Assembly: GCA_017992695.1 (NCBI GenBank)
Contig: JAGOOC010000012.1
Span: 7,571 to 60,662 of the forward strand
Direction: 5' to 3'
DNA length: 53,092 nt
Origin: Bacteroides sp.
GTDB lineage: Bacteria; Bacteroidota; Bacteroidia; Bacteroidales; Bacteroidaceae
Shown: piece by piece, positions 18,233-30,500 of the stretch
Position numbering within the stretch: the first letter of the stretch is position 1
Layout: each line of letters starts with the position of its first letter
Notes under the pieces: generated by a model
What the model saw: only the letters and a program-made list of their open reading frames with translations
Database searches by the model: none
What the model was told of the DNA's origin: nothing
Translations under genes and position numbers: made by a program

Positions 18233-18849
18233 TATTTCTCAATTATTACGATTGAACCTTTGCAACCCGGTACAGAACCCTTAATCAAAAGAAGATTATG
18301 TTCCGCGATTACTTTTAATATCTGCAAGTTTTGAACAGTAACTCTGTCACCACCCATTTGTCCGCCCATGCGCATGCCCTTAAATACCTTTGCTGGGTAT
18401 GAACAAGCACCGATAGCACCTGGTTTACGAAGACGGTTGTGCTGACCATGAGTCGCTTGACCCACACCACCAAAGCCATGTCTTTTAACTACACCTTGAA
18501 AACCTTTACCTTTAGAAGTTCCAACAACATCAACAAATTCTGCGCCGTCAAACAACTCTACAGTAACTGTGTCTCCTAGGTTCAATTCACCTTCAAACTC
18601 TTTGAACTCGGCCAAGTGTCTCTTTGGTGCTACTCCAGCTCTTTTGAAATGACCCATCATCGGTTTAGTTGTATGTTTTTCCTTTTTGTCTTGGAAACCC
18701 AACTGAACAGCTGCATAGCCATCTTTTTCGAGAGTTTTTACTTGAGTAACAACACAAGGACCTGCTTCGATAACAGTGCATGGTACATTTTTACCCTCGG
18801 CACTGAAAACGGATGTCATTCCGATTTTTTTTCCTAATAATCCTGGCAT
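18232..18849 (-). CDS. rplC: 50S ribosomal protein L3
   Basis: L3 starts 50S assembly and reaches towards the peptidyl-transferase centre. The 205-residue sequence opens [15 protein letters not shown]. It has the signature [19 protein letters not shown] followed by the [20 protein letters not shown] loop. It follows rpsJ after 21 nt and overlaps rplD by 1 nt. Confidence 0.98.
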   Translation of the reverse strand: MPGLLGKKIGMTSVFSAEGKNVPCTVIEAGPCVVTQVKTLEKDGYAAVQLGFQDKKEKHTTKPMMGHFKRAGVAPKRHLAEFKEFEGELNLGDTVTVELFDGAEFVDVVGTSKGKGFQGVVKRHGFGGVGQATHGQHNRLRKPGAIGACSYPAKVFKGMRMGGQMGGDRVTVQNLQILKVIAEHNLLLIKGSVPGCKGSIVIIEK

Positions 18850-18870
18850 TTCACTAATTTTTTAATAATA

Positions 18871-19176
18871 CTAAACTTTAATTTCTACTTCTACACCACT
18901 TGGTAGTTCAAGTTTCATCAATGCGTCTACTGTCTTTGCTGTAGAGCTATAGATGTCGATCAACCTCTTATAAGAAGAGAGTTGGAACTGCTCGCGCGAT
19001 TTTTTGTTCACGAAAGTTGAACGGTTCACTGTAAAAATACGCTTGTGCGTAGGAAGGGGAATCGGGCCACTAACGATGGCACCTGTAGCCTTCACAGTTC
19101 TTACAATCTTCTCAGCTGACTTGTCAACCAAGTTGTGGTCATAAGATTTCAGTTTAATTCTGATTTTCTGACTCAT
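18871..19176 (-). CDS. rpsJ: 30S ribosomal protein S10
   Basis: S10 is part of the 30S head, and with NusB it also forms an antitermination complex. The 101-residue protein opens [20 protein letters not shown] and has the conserved [17 protein letters not shown] loop. It would head the S10 operon in many bacteria. Here it follows fusA after 85 nt that hold an 11-bp hairpin. Confidence 0.98.
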   Translation of the reverse strand: MSQKIRIKLKSYDHNLVDKSAEKIVRTVKATGAIVSGPIPLPTHKRIFTVNRSTFVNKKSREQFQLSSYKRLIDIYSSTAKTVDALMKLELPSGVEVEIKV

Positions 19177-19215
19177 TGTCTTTTGTTAATTAATAAATAA
19201 ATAAAAATATAAGGT

Positions 19216-19255
19216 AAAGCAGCAGGCTAAGAGTCATTCGCTAACCTGCTGCTTT
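19216..19255 (-). other. Hairpin between fusA and rpsJ
   Basis: AAAGCAGCAGG (19216-19226 on the plus strand) and CCTGCTGCTTT (19245-19255) are perfect 11-bp arms around an 18-nt loop. Read leftward there is no direct T-run, but a T-rich stretch follows some 10 nt later. It begins 6 nt after the fusA stop and marks the joint between the str and S10 sections. It could be an attenuator, a processing site or a 3'-end stabiliser. Confidence 0.7.
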
Positions 19256-19261
19256 GAGCCT

Positions 19262-21379
19262 TTAGAGTAAATCAGTGCGTCCTTTAACTTCATCCAACAC
19301 CGCCTTAGCGATAGAAGAAGAAACTTGCGCATGATGTGAGTATGTCATTGAAGAGGTTGCACGACCAGAAGAGATTGTACGCAACGACGTTACGTAACCA
19401 AACATCTCAGCGAGTGGCACAGTTGCCTTTACAATACGAGCACCTGAACGGCTTGACTCCATACCTTCAACTTGTCCGCGACGCTTATTCAAGTCACCGA
19501 TCACGTCACCCATATTTTCTTCTGGAGTAACTACCTCCAGCTTCATCATAGGCTCCATCAGCACCGGACCTGCTTTTGCGCAAGCACTCTTGTATGCCAT
19601 TTGCGCACAAATCTCGAACGAAAGTTGGTCAGAGTCAACCGGGTGGAATGAACCATCTACCAAGGTTACTTTCAGTGAATCGAGTGGATAACCAGCTAAG
19701 ACACCATTTTTGATAGCTGCTGTAAAACCTTTCTGAACGGAAGGAATGAATTCCTTAGGAATGTTACCACCCTTTACTTCATCCACAAATTGCAAGCCAC
19801 CTTCAGTGAACGTTGCATCAACAGGACCAACGTTTACAATAATATCAGCAAACTTACCGCGGCCACCCGACTGTTTCTTATACACTTCGCGCAAATTAAC
19901 AGTCTTAGTAATAGCCTCTTTGTAGTTTACTTGAGGTTTACCTTGATTACACTCTACTTTAAACTCGCGTCTCAAACGGTCGATGATAATATCAAGATGA
20001 AGCTCGCCCATACCTGAAATTACAGTCTGTCCTGATTGCTCGTCCGATTTTACAGTAAAGGTTGGATCCTCCTCAGCCAGCTTAGCTAAGCCGATAGAGA
20101 GTTTATCCATATCTTTTTGAGTTTTAGGCTCAATAGCAACACCAATAACCGTTTCTGGGAAATCAATTGATTCGAGAATAATTGGAGCCGATTCGTCACA
20201 AAGCGTATCACCAGTGCGAATATCTTTAAAGCCTACACCTGCGCCAATATCACCTGCAGCAATCACTTCAACAGGGTTCTGTTTGTTTGAATGCATTTGG
20301 AATAAGCGTGACACACGTTCTTTCTTGCCCGAACGTACGTTATAGATGTAAGAACCAGCCTCGATTTTACCTGAATAAACGCGGAAGAAAGTCAAACGAC
20401 CTACATAAGGGTCAGTTGCAATCTTAAAGGCCAATGCAGAGGTCTTCTCCTCCTCACACGGTTTACGATCTTCTTCTAGACCTGTATCTGGGTTTGTACC
20501 TATCACGTTTTCAGCATCTGCGGGTGAAGGTAACAATGCGCAAACATAATTAAGCAACGTCTGCACACCTTTATTCTTAAATGAAGAGCCACACAGCATA
20601 GGCACAATAGCCATCTGAACGGTAGCGGCACGAAGAGCTCTCATAATTTCTTCTTCTGTAATCGTAGAAGGATCATCGAAAAATTTCTCCATTAAAGAGT
20701 CATCAAAATCAGCTACTTTTTCAAGCAGGTTATCTCTCCACTCCTGTGCTTCTTCAAGAAGATCTGCTGGGATTTCTTCAACGTGATAATCAGCACCCAT
20801 GGTTTCATCGTGCCACAGAATAGCTTTCATCTGAATCAGGTCAACTAACCCTTTGAACGTTTCTTCAGCTCCAATTGGAACAACAATAGGACAAGGATTT
20901 GCTCCCAAGACTGTTTTCATCTGTCTAACTACATCAAAGAAGTTAGCTCCCGAACGGTCCATCTTGTTTACGTATGCAATACGTGGAACATTATATTTGT
21001 CAGCTTGACGCCATACAGTCTCAGATTGAGGTTCAACACCACCTACCGCACAGTAAGCAGCAATAGCCCCATCAAGAACACGCAATGAACGCTCTACTTC
21101 TGCAGTAAAGTCAACGTGTCCTGGAGTATCAATCAAGTTAATTTTGTAAGTTTCACCGGCATATTTCCATCTGGTTGTTGTAGCAGCAGAGGTAATCGTG
21201 ATACCACGCTCCTGCTCTTGCGCCATCCAGTCCATTGTTGCAGCGCCATCATGCACTTCACCAATTTTATGGGTCAATCCTGTGTAAAACAGGATGCGCT
21301 CTGATGTAGTTGTCTTTCCAGCATCAATGTGGGCCATGATGCCGATATTGCGGGTAAAATGTAAATCTTGTTTAGCCAT
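19262..21379 (-). CDS. fusA: Elongation factor G
   Basis: EF-G drives translocation of tRNA and mRNA with GTP. The 705-residue protein has the GTPase motifs in order: AHIDAGKTT (16-24), RGITITSA (58-65), DTPGH (84-88) and NKMD (138-141). The usual domains II to V follow, and SYSHHAQV-type sequence lies near the end. Its place behind rpsL and rpsG marks it as the canonical EF-G. Bacteroides also encode a second, divergent EF-G elsewhere. It is 50 nt after rpsG. Confidence 0.98.
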   Translation of the reverse strand: MAKQDLHFTRNIGIMAHIDAGKTTTSERILFYTGLTHKIGEVHDGAATMDWMAQEQERGITITSAATTTRWKYAGETYKINLIDTPGHVDFTAEVERSLRVLDGAIAAYCAVGGVEPQSETVWRQADKYNVPRIAYVNKMDRSGANFFDVVRQMKTVLGANPCPIVVPIGAEETFKGLVDLIQMKAILWHDETMGADYHVEEIPADLLEEAQEWRDNLLEKVADFDDSLMEKFFDDPSTITEEEIMRALRAATVQMAIVPMLCGSSFKNKGVQTLLNYVCALLPSPADAENVIGTNPDTGLEEDRKPCEEEKTSALAFKIATDPYVGRLTFFRVYSGKIEAGSYIYNVRSGKKERVSRLFQMHSNKQNPVEVIAAGDIGAGVGFKDIRTGDTLCDESAPIILESIDFPETVIGVAIEPKTQKDMDKLSIGLAKLAEEDPTFTVKSDEQSGQTVISGMGELHLDIIIDRLRREFKVECNQGKPQVNYKEAITKTVNLREVYKKQSGGRGKFADIIVNVGPVDATFTEGGLQFVDEVKGGNIPKEFIPSVQKGFTAAIKNGVLAGYPLDSLKVTLVDGSFHPVDSDQLSFEICAQMAYKSACAKAGPVLMEPMMKLEVVTPEENMGDVIGDLNKRRGQVEGMESSRSGARIVKATVPLAEMFGYVTSLRTISSGRATSSMTYSHHAQVSSSIAKAVLDEVKGRTDLL

Positions 21380-21429
21380 TTTATTCTTTTACTTTAAATG
21401 TTTAGTCTGATAGGTAAGCCTAGCAGTAG

Positions 21430-21906
21430 TTAGAATCTAAAATGAGCAAATGCGCGGTTGGCTTCAGCCATTCTATGCATATCTTCTTTACGCTTGAAAG
21501 AACCACCTTGCTCGTTGTATGCGTCAAGGATTTCAGCTGCAAGTTTATCAGCCATTGACTTTCCGCCTCTTTTACGAGCGTACAAAATTAAATTCTTCAT
21601 TGAGACAGACTCTTTGCGATCTGGACGAATTTCAGTAGGCACTTGGAAAGTAGCACCACCTACGCGACGAGATTTAACTTCAACTTGTGGAGTAATATTA
21701 TCTAAAGCCTTTTTCCAGATTTCTAGAGAAGATTTTTCTTCGTTAGGAAGCTTAGCTTTCACTGTTTCTAAGGCAGCATAAAAAATTTCATAAGAAGTGT
21801 TCTTTTTGCCGTCGTACATCAAGTGATTTACGAACTTAGAGACTTTTTGATCATTAAACACGGGATCTGGAAGAATAACGTGTTTTTTTGGTTTTGCTTT
21901 TCTCAT
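21430..21906 (-). CDS. rpsG: 30S ribosomal protein S7
   Basis: S7 starts assembly of the 30S head and, in E. coli, represses the str operon. The 158-residue sequence opens [19 protein letters not shown]. It has the [19 protein letters not shown] loop and the C-terminal [20 protein letters not shown] helix. A 138-nt gap lies between it and rpsL. In E. coli the equivalent gap is the S7 control site; no matching fold was identified here. Confidence 0.98.
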   Translation of the reverse strand: MRKAKPKKHVILPDPVFNDQKVSKFVNHLMYDGKKNTSYEIFYAALETVKAKLPNEEKSSLEIWKKALDNITPQVEVKSRRVGGATFQVPTEIRPDRKESVSMKNLILYARKRGGKSMADKLAAEILDAYNEQGGSFKRKEDMHRMAEANRAFAHFRF

Positions 21907-22044
21907 TTGTTTGAAAATAATGTTTTTTGTTTCTGGGTTGCATTTTGTCTACTTCAACTCTCCCACCGGAGTGTTTACTCAACCTTTAAGCTTTTCCAAC
22001 AAACTAAAACGAATTAGTTACTTTTAATTTTGGCTACCGCCTTT

Positions 22045-22455
22045 TTATTTCTTCTTTCCTTTTACTGGTGCTGCTGGTTGTCCTGCTTTTGGACGCTTAG
22101 CTCCATATTTCGAGCGTCTTTGAGTACGACCGGCTACGCCTGCTGTATCAAGAGTACCACGAACGATGTGATAACGCACACCTGGGAGGTCTTTTACACG
22201 ACCACCACGAACCAATACGATCGAGTGCTCTTGCAAGTTGTGTCCTTCTCCTGGAATGTAAGAGTTCACCTCTTTTTGGTTAGTCAAACGCACACGAGCT
22301 ACTTTACGCATTGCTGAATTCGGCTTCTTGGGAGTAGTGGTATACACTCTCACGCAAACGCCACGTCTTTGAGGACATGAATCCAGGGCTGGAGATTTAC
22401 TTTTCTCCACCAGCACCTCGCGTCCTTTTCTTACTAATTGCTGAATTGTAGGCAT
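22045..22455 (-). CDS. rpsL: 30S ribosomal protein S12
   Basis: S12 sits at the decoding site and sets accuracy. The 136-residue sequence has the blocks [19 protein letters not shown] and [20 protein letters not shown]. The lysines changed in streptomycin-resistant mutants (in TPKKPNS and RVKDLPG) are both wild type. The C-terminus carries a Lys/Pro/Ala-rich tail. It is the first gene of the 18-kb run, with a clear promoter about 60 nt upstream. Confidence 0.98.
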   Translation of the reverse strand: MPTIQQLVRKGREVLVEKSKSPALDSCPQRRGVCVRVYTTTPKKPNSAMRKVARVRLTNQKEVNSYIPGEGHNLQEHSIVLVRGGRVKDLPGVRYHIVRGTLDTAGVAGRTQRRSKYGAKRPKAGQPAAPVKGKKK

Positions 22456-22516
22456 TTCAATTGTTTTTAATTTATATTATTGTTATATTAATTTCGTAAC
22501 GATACAATTTGGGCTG

Positions 22517-22547
22517 CAAAAATACGAATAATATTTGAATAATCAAT
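22517..22547 (-). promoter_or_regulatory. Promoter of the str-S10-spc-alpha super-operon
   Basis: Read leftward, ATTG (22544-22547) is 19 nt upstream of TATTTTTG (22517-22524), a perfect TAnnTTTG box. The expected start near 22511 gives a leader of about 55 nt for rpsL. The rest of the gap (22548-22743) shows no gene. Confidence 0.75.
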
Positions 22548-22743
22548 GCACTAGCTCTTTTTTTTGATTTTTAAGGGTTCGATTCCTAACATAACCAACG
22601 CAATCAAATGGCAAACAATCAAGATTGAATAAAATTTGCGATTCTGTTCGTCTAGTTGTTTTATGTTTCAACAATCATCACACTCAACTTTCTGCGTAAA
22701 AGAGTCAAAACGAGAGATATATTGACGTTTTATTGGTCAGTAA

Positions 22744-23049
22744 TTAAGCCTCCCCTGGCGCAGCCATCGGTACAATCGATTGATCTTCGGGTAAGCGAAC
22801 CTGACCAAATACACGCTCATATTTAGCTATGTTTTCATCCAAGGCACGCAACAGCCTCTTTGCATGTTCGGGTGCAAGAATAACGCGTGATTCCACATTT
22901 GCTTTGGGTGTTCCAGGCATTATTCTTACGAAATCTAGTATAAACTCCGAGCTTGAATGGGTAAGAATTGCCAAGTTGGCATAGGTGCCTTGAGCAATCT
23001 CGTCTTTCAATTCTATTTGTAACTGATTATCACTATTCATATTTTCCAT
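22744..23049 (-). CDS. DUF3467 family protein
   Basis: This 101-residue soluble protein matches my memory of the DUF3467 family. It has the segments ELKDEIAQGTYANLAILTHS, SEFILDFVRIMPG and AKVESRVILAPEHAKRLL (here ANVESRVILAPEHAKRLL). Its function is unknown. It lies between the rpoC terminator and the rpsL promoter on the same strand and could be reached only by read-through from rpoC or by its own weak promoter, which was not seen. Confidence 0.8.
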   Translation of the reverse strand: MENMNSDNQLQIELKDEIAQGTYANLAILTHSSSEFILDFVRIMPGTPKANVESRVILAPEHAKRLLRALDENIAKYERVFGQVRLPEDQSIVPMAAPGEA

Positions 23050-23092
23050 TGATTTAAATGATTTTTAAATTACCACATAGGGCGCATGATGT

Positions 23093-23128
23093 AAAAAGGA
23101 GCAATCGCCATGTAGCCATTGCTCCTTT
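23093..23128 (-). terminator. Terminator after rpoC
   Basis: Read leftward, GGAGCAAT (23125-23118) pairs perfectly with ATTGCTCC (23105-23098), and flanking A/T pairs extend the stem. Five T residues follow at 23097-23093. It begins about 25 nt past the rpoC stop codon. Confidence 0.88.
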
Positions 23129-23151
23129 CAGAGTTATGATTAATCGATAGA

Positions 23152-26100
23152 TTATTCTACTTCATTATAATCAAGTACTGTTTTCTTGTTTGCCAAGATA
23201 CGATCGTACTCTTCTTTTGAACCCACAATAATCTTTTCGTACTCGCGCTGACCTGTTCCTGCAGGAATTAAGTGTCCGCAAATTACGTTTTCCTTCATAC
23301 CTTCCAGACGATCAACTTTACCGTTAATAGCAGCCTCATTAAGTACTTTGGTTGTTTCTTGGAACGAAGCAGCCGACATGAAACTTGATGTTTGCAGAGC
23401 TGCGCGGGTTATACCTTGCAAGATCTGAGTGGAAGTCGCCGCAATAGCATCACGCACTTCAACTGGTTTCAAGTCACGACGCTTGAGCATACTATTCTCG
23501 TCACGCAATCTGCGCGAAGTAACAATCTGTCCCTTTTGTAGAATTGGTGAATCACCAGCATCTACCACTACTTTCTTACCCCAGATACGGTCATTCTCAT
23601 CCATAAAGTCGAGTTTGTCCACCACTTGTTGTTCAAGGAAGCGAGTATCTCCAGGTTCATCAATTGTCACCTTACGCATCATCTGACGCACAATAATCTC
23701 AAAGTGCTTGTCATTGATTTTCACACCTTGCAAGCGATATACATCTTGAACTTCGTTCACGATATACTCTTGCACTGCTGTAGGTCCTTTAATTGCCAAA
23801 ATGTCAGCAGGAGTTGTAGCACCATCAGACAAAGGAGTTCCGGCACGTACATAGTCGTTCTCTTGCACCAGAATCTGCTTAGACAGAGCAACGAGGTATT
23901 TTTTCACCTCACCAGTCTTAGAAGTAACTACAATCTCACGATTACCTCGCTTGATTTTACCCATGGCCACCTCACCATCAATTTCAGATACAACAGCAGG
24001 GTTCGACGGGTTGCGAGCTTCAAAGAGTTCGGTAACACGAGGAAGCCCACCGGTAATGTCACCTGCCTTACCAACAGCACGAGGAATCTTCACGATAACC
24101 TCACCAGCTTTCACCTTCTGACCATTGTCAATGACAACGTGTCCGCCTACTGGTAAGTTGTAGGTACGAATTAAACCACCGTCCTCAGCAATAACATGCA
24201 ATGCCGGCAATTTGGTTTTATCTTTGGATTCAATAATGATGATTTCACGAAGTCCGGTTGTTTCATCTGACTCGACTTTGTAAGTCACATTCTCAATCAC
24301 ACCTTCAAACTCTACCTTACCTGTAGCTTCGGTAATGATTACAGCGTTAAACGGATCCCATTTAGCAATGAGTTTTCCCTTTTCAATAACTTCACCATCC
24401 GACACATATAGGGTTGATCCATAAGGAACGTTATGCGTAGAAAGAACAATTCCAGTATTCACATCGACAGAGCGTACCTCGGCCAAACGCCCTACTACCA
24501 CTTTAGCCGACTGACCCGACTCATCAACGATATCAACAGTACGAAGTTCTTCAAACTCCAAACGTGCATTATTCTTAGCATGGATATTGGCATTGGCCGC
24601 AATATTAGCAGCCGTACCACCTGCATGGAACGTACGCAGCGTCAACTGAGTACCAGGCTCACCAATAGATTGAGCAGCAATAACGCCAACAGCTTCACCT
24701 CTTTGAACCATGTGGTTCGTAGCCAAGTTACGACCGTAACACTTCGCACAAACTCCCTTCTTGGATTCACAAGTCAACACCGAACGAATTTCCACACTCT
24801 CAATTGGAGAGTTGGTAATCTTCTTAGCAACATCTTCTGTGATCTCTTCGCCTCCGTTAACCAATAGTTCGCCCGTTTGTGGGTGTATAATATCATGCAC
24901 TGATACGCGTCCTAAAATACGTTCATAAAGGGTAGCGATAACCTCATCGTTGCTTTTAAGATCGGTGCAAATCAATCCACGAAGCGTACCACAGTCATCT
25001 TCATTGATGATCACATCATGTGAAACATCGACCAAACGACGAGTCAAATATCCAGCATCGGCAGTTTTTAATGCAGTATCCGCCAAACCTTTACGAGCAC
25101 CATGGGTAGAGATAAAGTACTCTAATACCGAAAGTCCCTCTTTAAAGTTCGACAAAATGGGGTTCTCAATAATCTGACCACCCTCGGCACCTGCTTTTTG
25201 AGGCTTAGCCATCAAACCACGCATACCAGAGAGTTGACGAATCTGTTCTTTAGAACCACGAGCACCCGAATCGAGCATCATGTATACAGAGTTAAAGCCT
25301 TGATCATCTGTCGAAATTGTTTTCATCAAAATGTTCGACAATTCAGAGTTTACATGCGTCCAAATGTCAATAACCTGATTGTAGCGTTCATTATTGGTAA
25401 TAAAACCCATATTGTAGTTACTAATCACCTGCTCTACTTCATCGTAACCTCTCTTTACAAGAACCTCTTTCTCTTTGGGGATAATAATATCACCTAAGTT
25501 AAATGACAAACCACCTTCGAAAGCCGTCTTATAACCCAGATTCTTGATTCCATCAAGGAAGTCCGCTGTTTTAGCCACGCCACATACTTTGATAACATCG
25601 CTAATGATGTCACGCAGTGATTTTTTTGAGATTACAGTATTGATATAGCCAGCCTCAGGCGGAACAATTTCATTCACGATTACACGACCCACAGAAGTTT
25701 CGCGCATCACATTAACAATATTACCGTTCTCGTCTAAGTCTTTCACAATTACTTTTACAGGAGCGTGAATGTCTACTTTACCCTCATTGTAGGCGATCAT
25801 AGCCTCCTCGGGACCGTAGAAAGTCAACCCTTCACCCTTCGTACCATGGCGTAGCTTAGTAATGTAATATAAACCAAGCACCATATCCTGTGAAGGCACC
25901 GTAATAGGAGCACCATTGGCAGGATTTAATATATTATGAGAAGCCAGCATCAACATCTGCGCTTCAAGGATTGCTTCATTACCCAGCGGTAAGTGAACGG
26001 CCATCTGGTCACCGTCAAAGTCAGCATTAAATGCCGTACAAGCTAACGGATGCAGTTGGATCGCTTTACCTTCAATCATCTTCGGCTGAAACGCCTGAAT

Positions 26101-27435
26101 ACCCAATCGGTGCAACGTCGGTGCACGGTTTAGTAGTACCGGATGTCCCTTCATTACGTGTTCAAGAATATCCCAGATAACCGGTTCCTTGCGATCAACG
26201 ATTTTCTTTGCCGACTTTACCGTTTTCACTATACCACGCTCAATTAGCTTACGGATAATAAATGGTTTGTACAGCTCAGCTGCCATCAGTTTCGGAATAC
26301 CACATTCATGCATGCGCAATTCCGGACCTACGACAATTACCGAACGAGCTGAGTAATCGACACGCTTACCAAGCAAGTTCTGGCGGAAACGTCCTTGTTT
26401 ACCCTTCAAGCTATCTGATAGCGACTTCAACGGACGGTTAGCATCAGTTTTAACTGCACTCGATTTACGCGAGTTGTCAAACAGCGAATCCACAGATTCC
26501 TGAAGCATACGTTTTTCATTACGCAAAATCACTTCGGGAGCCTTGATTTCGATCAGTCGTTTCAAACGATTATTACGAATAATCACCCGACGATAAAGAT
26601 CATTCAAATCAGACGTAGCAAAACGACCACCATCCAACGGAACCAACGGACGAAGCTCAGGCGGAATCACCGGCACCATGCGTATGATCATCCATTCGGG
26701 CTTATTGCGGCCGCGCGATGTACGAAACGACTCTACTACCTGCAGACGCTTCAACGCTTCGTTTTTACGTTGCTGTGAAGCATCGTTTCCGGCACGGTGA
26801 CGCAAATCATAAGACAACGCATCGAGATCCAAACGCGACAGCAAATCGTAGATCGCTTCAGCTCCCATCTTAGCAATAAACTTATTGGGGTCTGTATCAT
26901 CTAAGAGTTGATTCTCGCGTGGTAGGGTATCCAGAATATCGAGATACTCCTCTTCAGAAAGCAGATCAAATTCAGCAACGCCGTCTTCTGCCTTCACACC
27001 CGATTGAATCACCACATAACGCTCGTAATAAATAATTGAGTCCAGCTTCTTGGTAGGCAAGCCCAGCAAGTAACCTATTTTATTGGGAAGCGAACGGAAG
27101 TACCAGATGTGAGCCACAGGCACAACAAGCTGTATATGTCCCATACGTTCGCGACGTACCTTCTTCTCAGTAACCTCTACACCGCAACGGTCACAGACGA
27201 TACCTTTGTAGCGAATACGCTTATACTTACCGCAATGGCACTCGTAGTCCTTGATTGGACCGAAAATGCGTTCGCAGAACAAACCATCACGTTCAGGTTT
27301 GTACGTACGGTAATTTATGGTTTCAGGCTTCAATACTTCACCACTCGAATTCTCAAGGATTTCCTCCGGAGAAGCCAAACCGATTGAGATTTTCGAGAAA
27401 TTACTCTTCGTTTTATTTTCTTTTCTAAAAGCCAT
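23152..27435 (-). CDS. rpoC: RNA polymerase beta-prime subunit
   Basis: This 1427-residue protein holds the catalytic centre of RNA polymerase. The N-terminal zinc ribbon ([20 protein letters not shown]) is near residue 66, and the active-site loop NADFDGDQM covers 470-478 with Asp473, 475 and 477 binding magnesium. A second cysteine cluster ([13 protein letters not shown]) is near 890, and the bridge-helix/trigger-loop region [20 protein letters not shown] follows. It comes 119 nt after rpoB, and that gap holds a long hairpin. Confidence 0.99.
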   Translation of the reverse strand: MAFRKENKTKSNFSKISIGLASPEEILENSSGEVLKPETINYRTYKPERDGLFCERIFGPIKDYECHCGKYKRIRYKGIVCDRCGVEVTEKKVRRERMGHIQLVVPVAHIWYFRSLPNKIGYLLGLPTKKLDSIIYYERYVVIQSGVKAEDGVAEFDLLSEEEYLDILDTLPRENQLLDDTDPNKFIAKMGAEAIYDLLSRLDLDALSYDLRHRAGNDASQQRKNEALKRLQVVESFRTSRGRNKPEWMIIRMVPVIPPELRPLVPLDGGRFATSDLNDLYRRVIIRNNRLKRLIEIKAPEVILRNEKRMLQESVDSLFDNSRKSSAVKTDANRPLKSLSDSLKGKQGRFRQNLLGKRVDYSARSVIVVGPELRMHECGIPKLMAAELYKPFIIRKLIERGIVKTVKSAKKIVDRKEPVIWDILEHVMKGHPVLLNRAPTLHRLGIQAFQPKMIEGKAIQLHPLACTAFNADFDGDQMAVHLPLGNEAILEAQMLMLASHNILNPANGAPITVPSQDMVLGLYYITKLRHGTKGEGLTFYGPEEAMIAYNEGKVDIHAPVKVIVKDLDENGNIVNVMRETSVGRVIVNEIVPPEAGYINTVISKKSLRDIISDVIKVCGVAKTADFLDGIKNLGYKTAFEGGLSFNLGDIIIPKEKEVLVKRGYDEVEQVISNYNMGFITNNERYNQVIDIWTHVNSELSNILMKTISTDDQGFNSVYMMLDSGARGSKEQIRQLSGMRGLMAKPQKAGAEGGQIIENPILSNFKEGLSVLEYFISTHGARKGLADTALKTADAGYLTRRLVDVSHDVIINEDDCGTLRGLICTDLKSNDEVIATLYERILGRVSVHDIIHPQTGELLVNGGEEITEDVAKKITNSPIESVEIRSVLTCESKKGVCAKCYGRNLATNHMVQRGEAVGVIAAQSIGEPGTQLTLRTFHAGGTAANIAANANIHAKNNARLEFEELRTVDIVDESGQSAKVVVGRLAEVRSVDVNTGIVLSTHNVPYGSTLYVSDGEVIEKGKLIAKWDPFNAVIITEATGKVEFEGVIENVTYKVESDETTGLREIIIIESKDKTKLPALHVIAEDGGLIRTYNLPVGGHVVIDNGQKVKAGEVIVKIPRAVGKAGDITGGLPRVTELFEARNPSNPAVVSEIDGEVAMGKIKRGNREIVVTSKTGEVKKYLVALSKQILVQENDYVRAGTPLSDGATTPADILAIKGPTAVQEYIVNEVQDVYRLQGVKINDKHFEIIVRQMMRKVTIDEPGDTRFLEQQVVDKLDFMDENDRIWGKKVVVDAGDSPILQKGQIVTSRRLRDENSMLKRRDLKPVEVRDAIAATSTQILQGITRAALQTSSFMSAASFQETTKVLNEAAINGKVDRLEGMKENVICGHLIPAGTGQREYEKIIVGSKEEYDRILANKKTVLDYNEVE

Positions 27436-27490
27436 ACTTTTGTATAATTGAAAAATTGAAAATTGAAAATTAAAAATTAAAAATCGAAGA

Positions 27491-27539
27491 TTGAGAATTG
27501 AAAATTAGAAATGTTTTATTTCTAGGTTTCAATTCTCAA
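27491..27539 (-). other. Long hairpin and A/T-rich repeats between rpoB and rpoC
   Basis: TTGAGAATTGAAA (27491-27503) and TTTCAATTCTCAA (27527-27539) are perfect 13-bp arms. Inside them TAGAAAT (27506-27512) pairs with ATTTCTA (27518-27524) around a 5-nt loop. On the rpoC side, 27450-27490 is made of short repeats of the type ATTGAAAA and ATTAAAAA. There is no T-run of terminator type. It may be an RNA-processing site or a repeat insertion. Confidence 0.75.
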
Positions 27540-27554
27540 CTCACAATTTTATAA

Positions 27555-30500
27555 TTATTCCAGGTTGATACTCAAGCCCAAGCCTCTCAATTCGTGCAAT
27601 AACACGTTCAGAGATTCCGGAATACCAGGAGCTGGCATAGGTTCGCCCTTCACTATGGCCTCGTAAGCCTTCGAACGACCCACTACGTCATCCGACTTAA
27701 TAGTCAGAATTTCCTGGAGAATGTGTGCAGCACCGAATCCTTCGAGTGCCCAAACCTCCATCTCTCCGAAACGTTGACCACCAAACTGAGCCTTACCACC
27801 CAGCGGTTGTTGAGTAATCAATGAGTATGGTCCGATTGAACGTGCATGCATCTTATCCTCAACCATGTGTCCAAGCTTAAGCATGTAAGTAATACCTACG
27901 GTTGCCGGTTGGTCAAACTGCTCTCCTGTGCCTCCATCACAAAGATAGGTTTTACAGTAGCGAGGCAAGCCCGCCTTGTCAGTCCATTCAGATAAGTCAT
28001 CCAACGATGCACCATCGAAAATCGGCGATGCAAACTTTACTCCAAGCGTTTTTCCTGCACGCCCTAGAACAGCTTCAAAAATCTGTCCGATGTTCATACG
28101 TGAAGGTACACCCAGTGGGTTCAACACAATATCAACCGGAGTACCGTCTTCAAGGAATGGCATATCTTCGGCACGCACAACTCGGGATACAATACCCTTG
28201 TTTCCATGACGACCAGCCATTTTATCTCCAACGCCAATTTTACGTTTCTTAGCAATATAGACCTTAGCCATTTGAATGATACCTGAAGGAAGCTCATCAC
28301 CTATGGTGATTGCAAACTTCTTTCGTTTGAGCTCGGCATCCAATTCCTTGTACTTCTTGATAAAATTCAACACCAGATCACGAATCATGCTATTTGTTCG
28401 CTCATCGCTTGTCCAGTTACTAAGCTGGATTGAGGTGAAGTCAAGTGAATCGAAATCAGAGACACTAAAGCGTGCTCCCTTCGCAATCACATCGGATCCT
28501 AAGTAATCTTTCACACCTTGTGAAGTTTTACCTTCAGTCAGCTGCATCAGCTTCTTCACCAGAATGGCTTTGAGTTCAGCGATCATGTTCTCAAACTCAT
28601 CATCAATTTTCGGTAGCAATGCCTTGTCAGCCAATTTTGAGCTACGGTTCTTAACGACACGTGAGAATAGTTTTTTTCCAATAATCACCCCTTTCAATGA
28701 AGGAGAGGCTTTCAATGAAGCGTCTTTAACATCACCCGCCTTATCACCAAAGATAGCACGAAGAAGTTTCTCTTCCGGCGATGGATCTGATTCACCTTTC
28801 GGCGTAATTTTACCAATCAGAATGTCACCCGGCTCAATACGTGCTCCAATACGAACAATACCATTTTCGTCGAGGTCGCGCGTAGCTTCCTCACTGACAT
28901 TTGGAATATCCGCAGTAAGCTCTTCCATACCGCGTTTCGTTTCACGAACTTCGAGTGAGTACTCCTCCACATGGATAGAGGTCAATAGGTCTTCACGAAC
29001 TACTCGTTCGTTTAACACAATCGCATCCTCATAGTTATAACCTTTCCAAGGCATGTACGCCACAAGAAGATTTTTACCTAATGCCAACTCTCCGTTTTCA
29101 GTAGAGTAGCCTTCAGTTAAGATATCTCCTTTTTTCACACGCTGACCTTTTTCACAAATCGGACGAAGGTCAATCGTCATGTTCTGGTTAGTTTTACGGA
29201 ATTTCGGTATATTGTATTCTTTAACACCCGATTCGAAGCTTACAAATTCTTCGTCTTCAGAACGGTCGTACGAAATACGAATAGTCGTTGCATCAACAAA
29301 TTCAATCACACCATCGCCCTCAGCGGCAATTTGAGTACGCGAATCGCGCACCAACTGGTGCTCAATACCCGTACCAACAATCGGAGCTTCGCTTCTCAGC
29401 AAAGGAACTGCCTGACGCATCATGTTAGATCCCATCAGTGCACGGTTAGCATCGTCATGCTCCAAGAAAGGAATCAAAGAGGCAGCAATCGAAGCAATCT
29501 GCTGCGGAGCCACATCCATCAATTCTACCTCGCCTGGTTCTACTACAGGGTAGTCGGCATCTTGACGTGCTTTGACTTTGTTACGAATAAACGTACCATC
29601 ATCATTCAACGGCGCATTACCTTGTGCAATGACCTTATCTTCTTCTTCTTCAGCTGTAAGATAAATCAAACCTTCGTTTGTTAAATCTACTTTTGCATCG
29701 TTTACCTTGCGGTAGGGCGTCTCAATAAATCCTAATTCATTAATCTTTGCAAACACACACAAAGACGAAATCAAACCAATGTTAGGTCCCTCAGGAGTTT
29801 CAATTGGGCAAAGACGACCGTAGTGCGTGTAATGAACGTCACGCACCTCAAAGCCGGCACGTTCACGGGAAAGACCACCAGGCCCGAGGGCAGACATACG
29901 ACGTTTGTGCGTAATCTCGGCCAGCGGATTCGTTTGGTCCATAAACTGCGACAAAGCATTTGTTCCGAAGAAAGAGTTAATCACTGAAGAAATAGTCTTC
30001 GCGTTGATCAAATCAATCGGAGTAAATACTTCATTGTCACGTACATTCATTCGTTCGCGGATAGTACGCGACATACGAGCTAAACCAACAGCAAACTGAT
30101 TGGATAATTGCTCACCTACTGTGCGTACACGACGGTTGCTCAAGTGGTCGATATCATCAACATCTGCTTTTGAGTTAATCAGCTCAATCAGGTATTTGAT
30201 GATCTCAATAATATCTTCCTTGGTGAGGACGCGTACGCCCATATCAGTTGTTAAGTTTAACTTTTTGTTAATACGGTAACGACCAACATCACCTAAGTCA
30301 TATCTTTTTTCAGAAAAGAAGAGGTTATTAATCACCTCACGAGCACTGGCATCATCTGCTGGGTCAGCATTACGTAGCTGACGGTAAATGTAAAGCACAG
30401 CCTCTTTTTCAGAGTTACTCGGATCTTTCTGAAGAGTATTATATATAATCGAATAGTCGGACTGATTCGGTTCATTTTTATGAATCAAAATGTTTTGAAC

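Noticed and set aside
22572-22597. tRNA-3'-end-like sequence (GGGTTCGATTCCT followed by ACCA)
   Set aside because: The T-arm pairing is poor, no acceptor or anticodon arm precedes it, and no integrase or island follows.
23626-24156. 176-codon frame antisense to rpoC
   Set aside because: It is a shadow of the rpoC reading frame; the predicted protein is rich in Ser, His, Leu and Asn without domain character.
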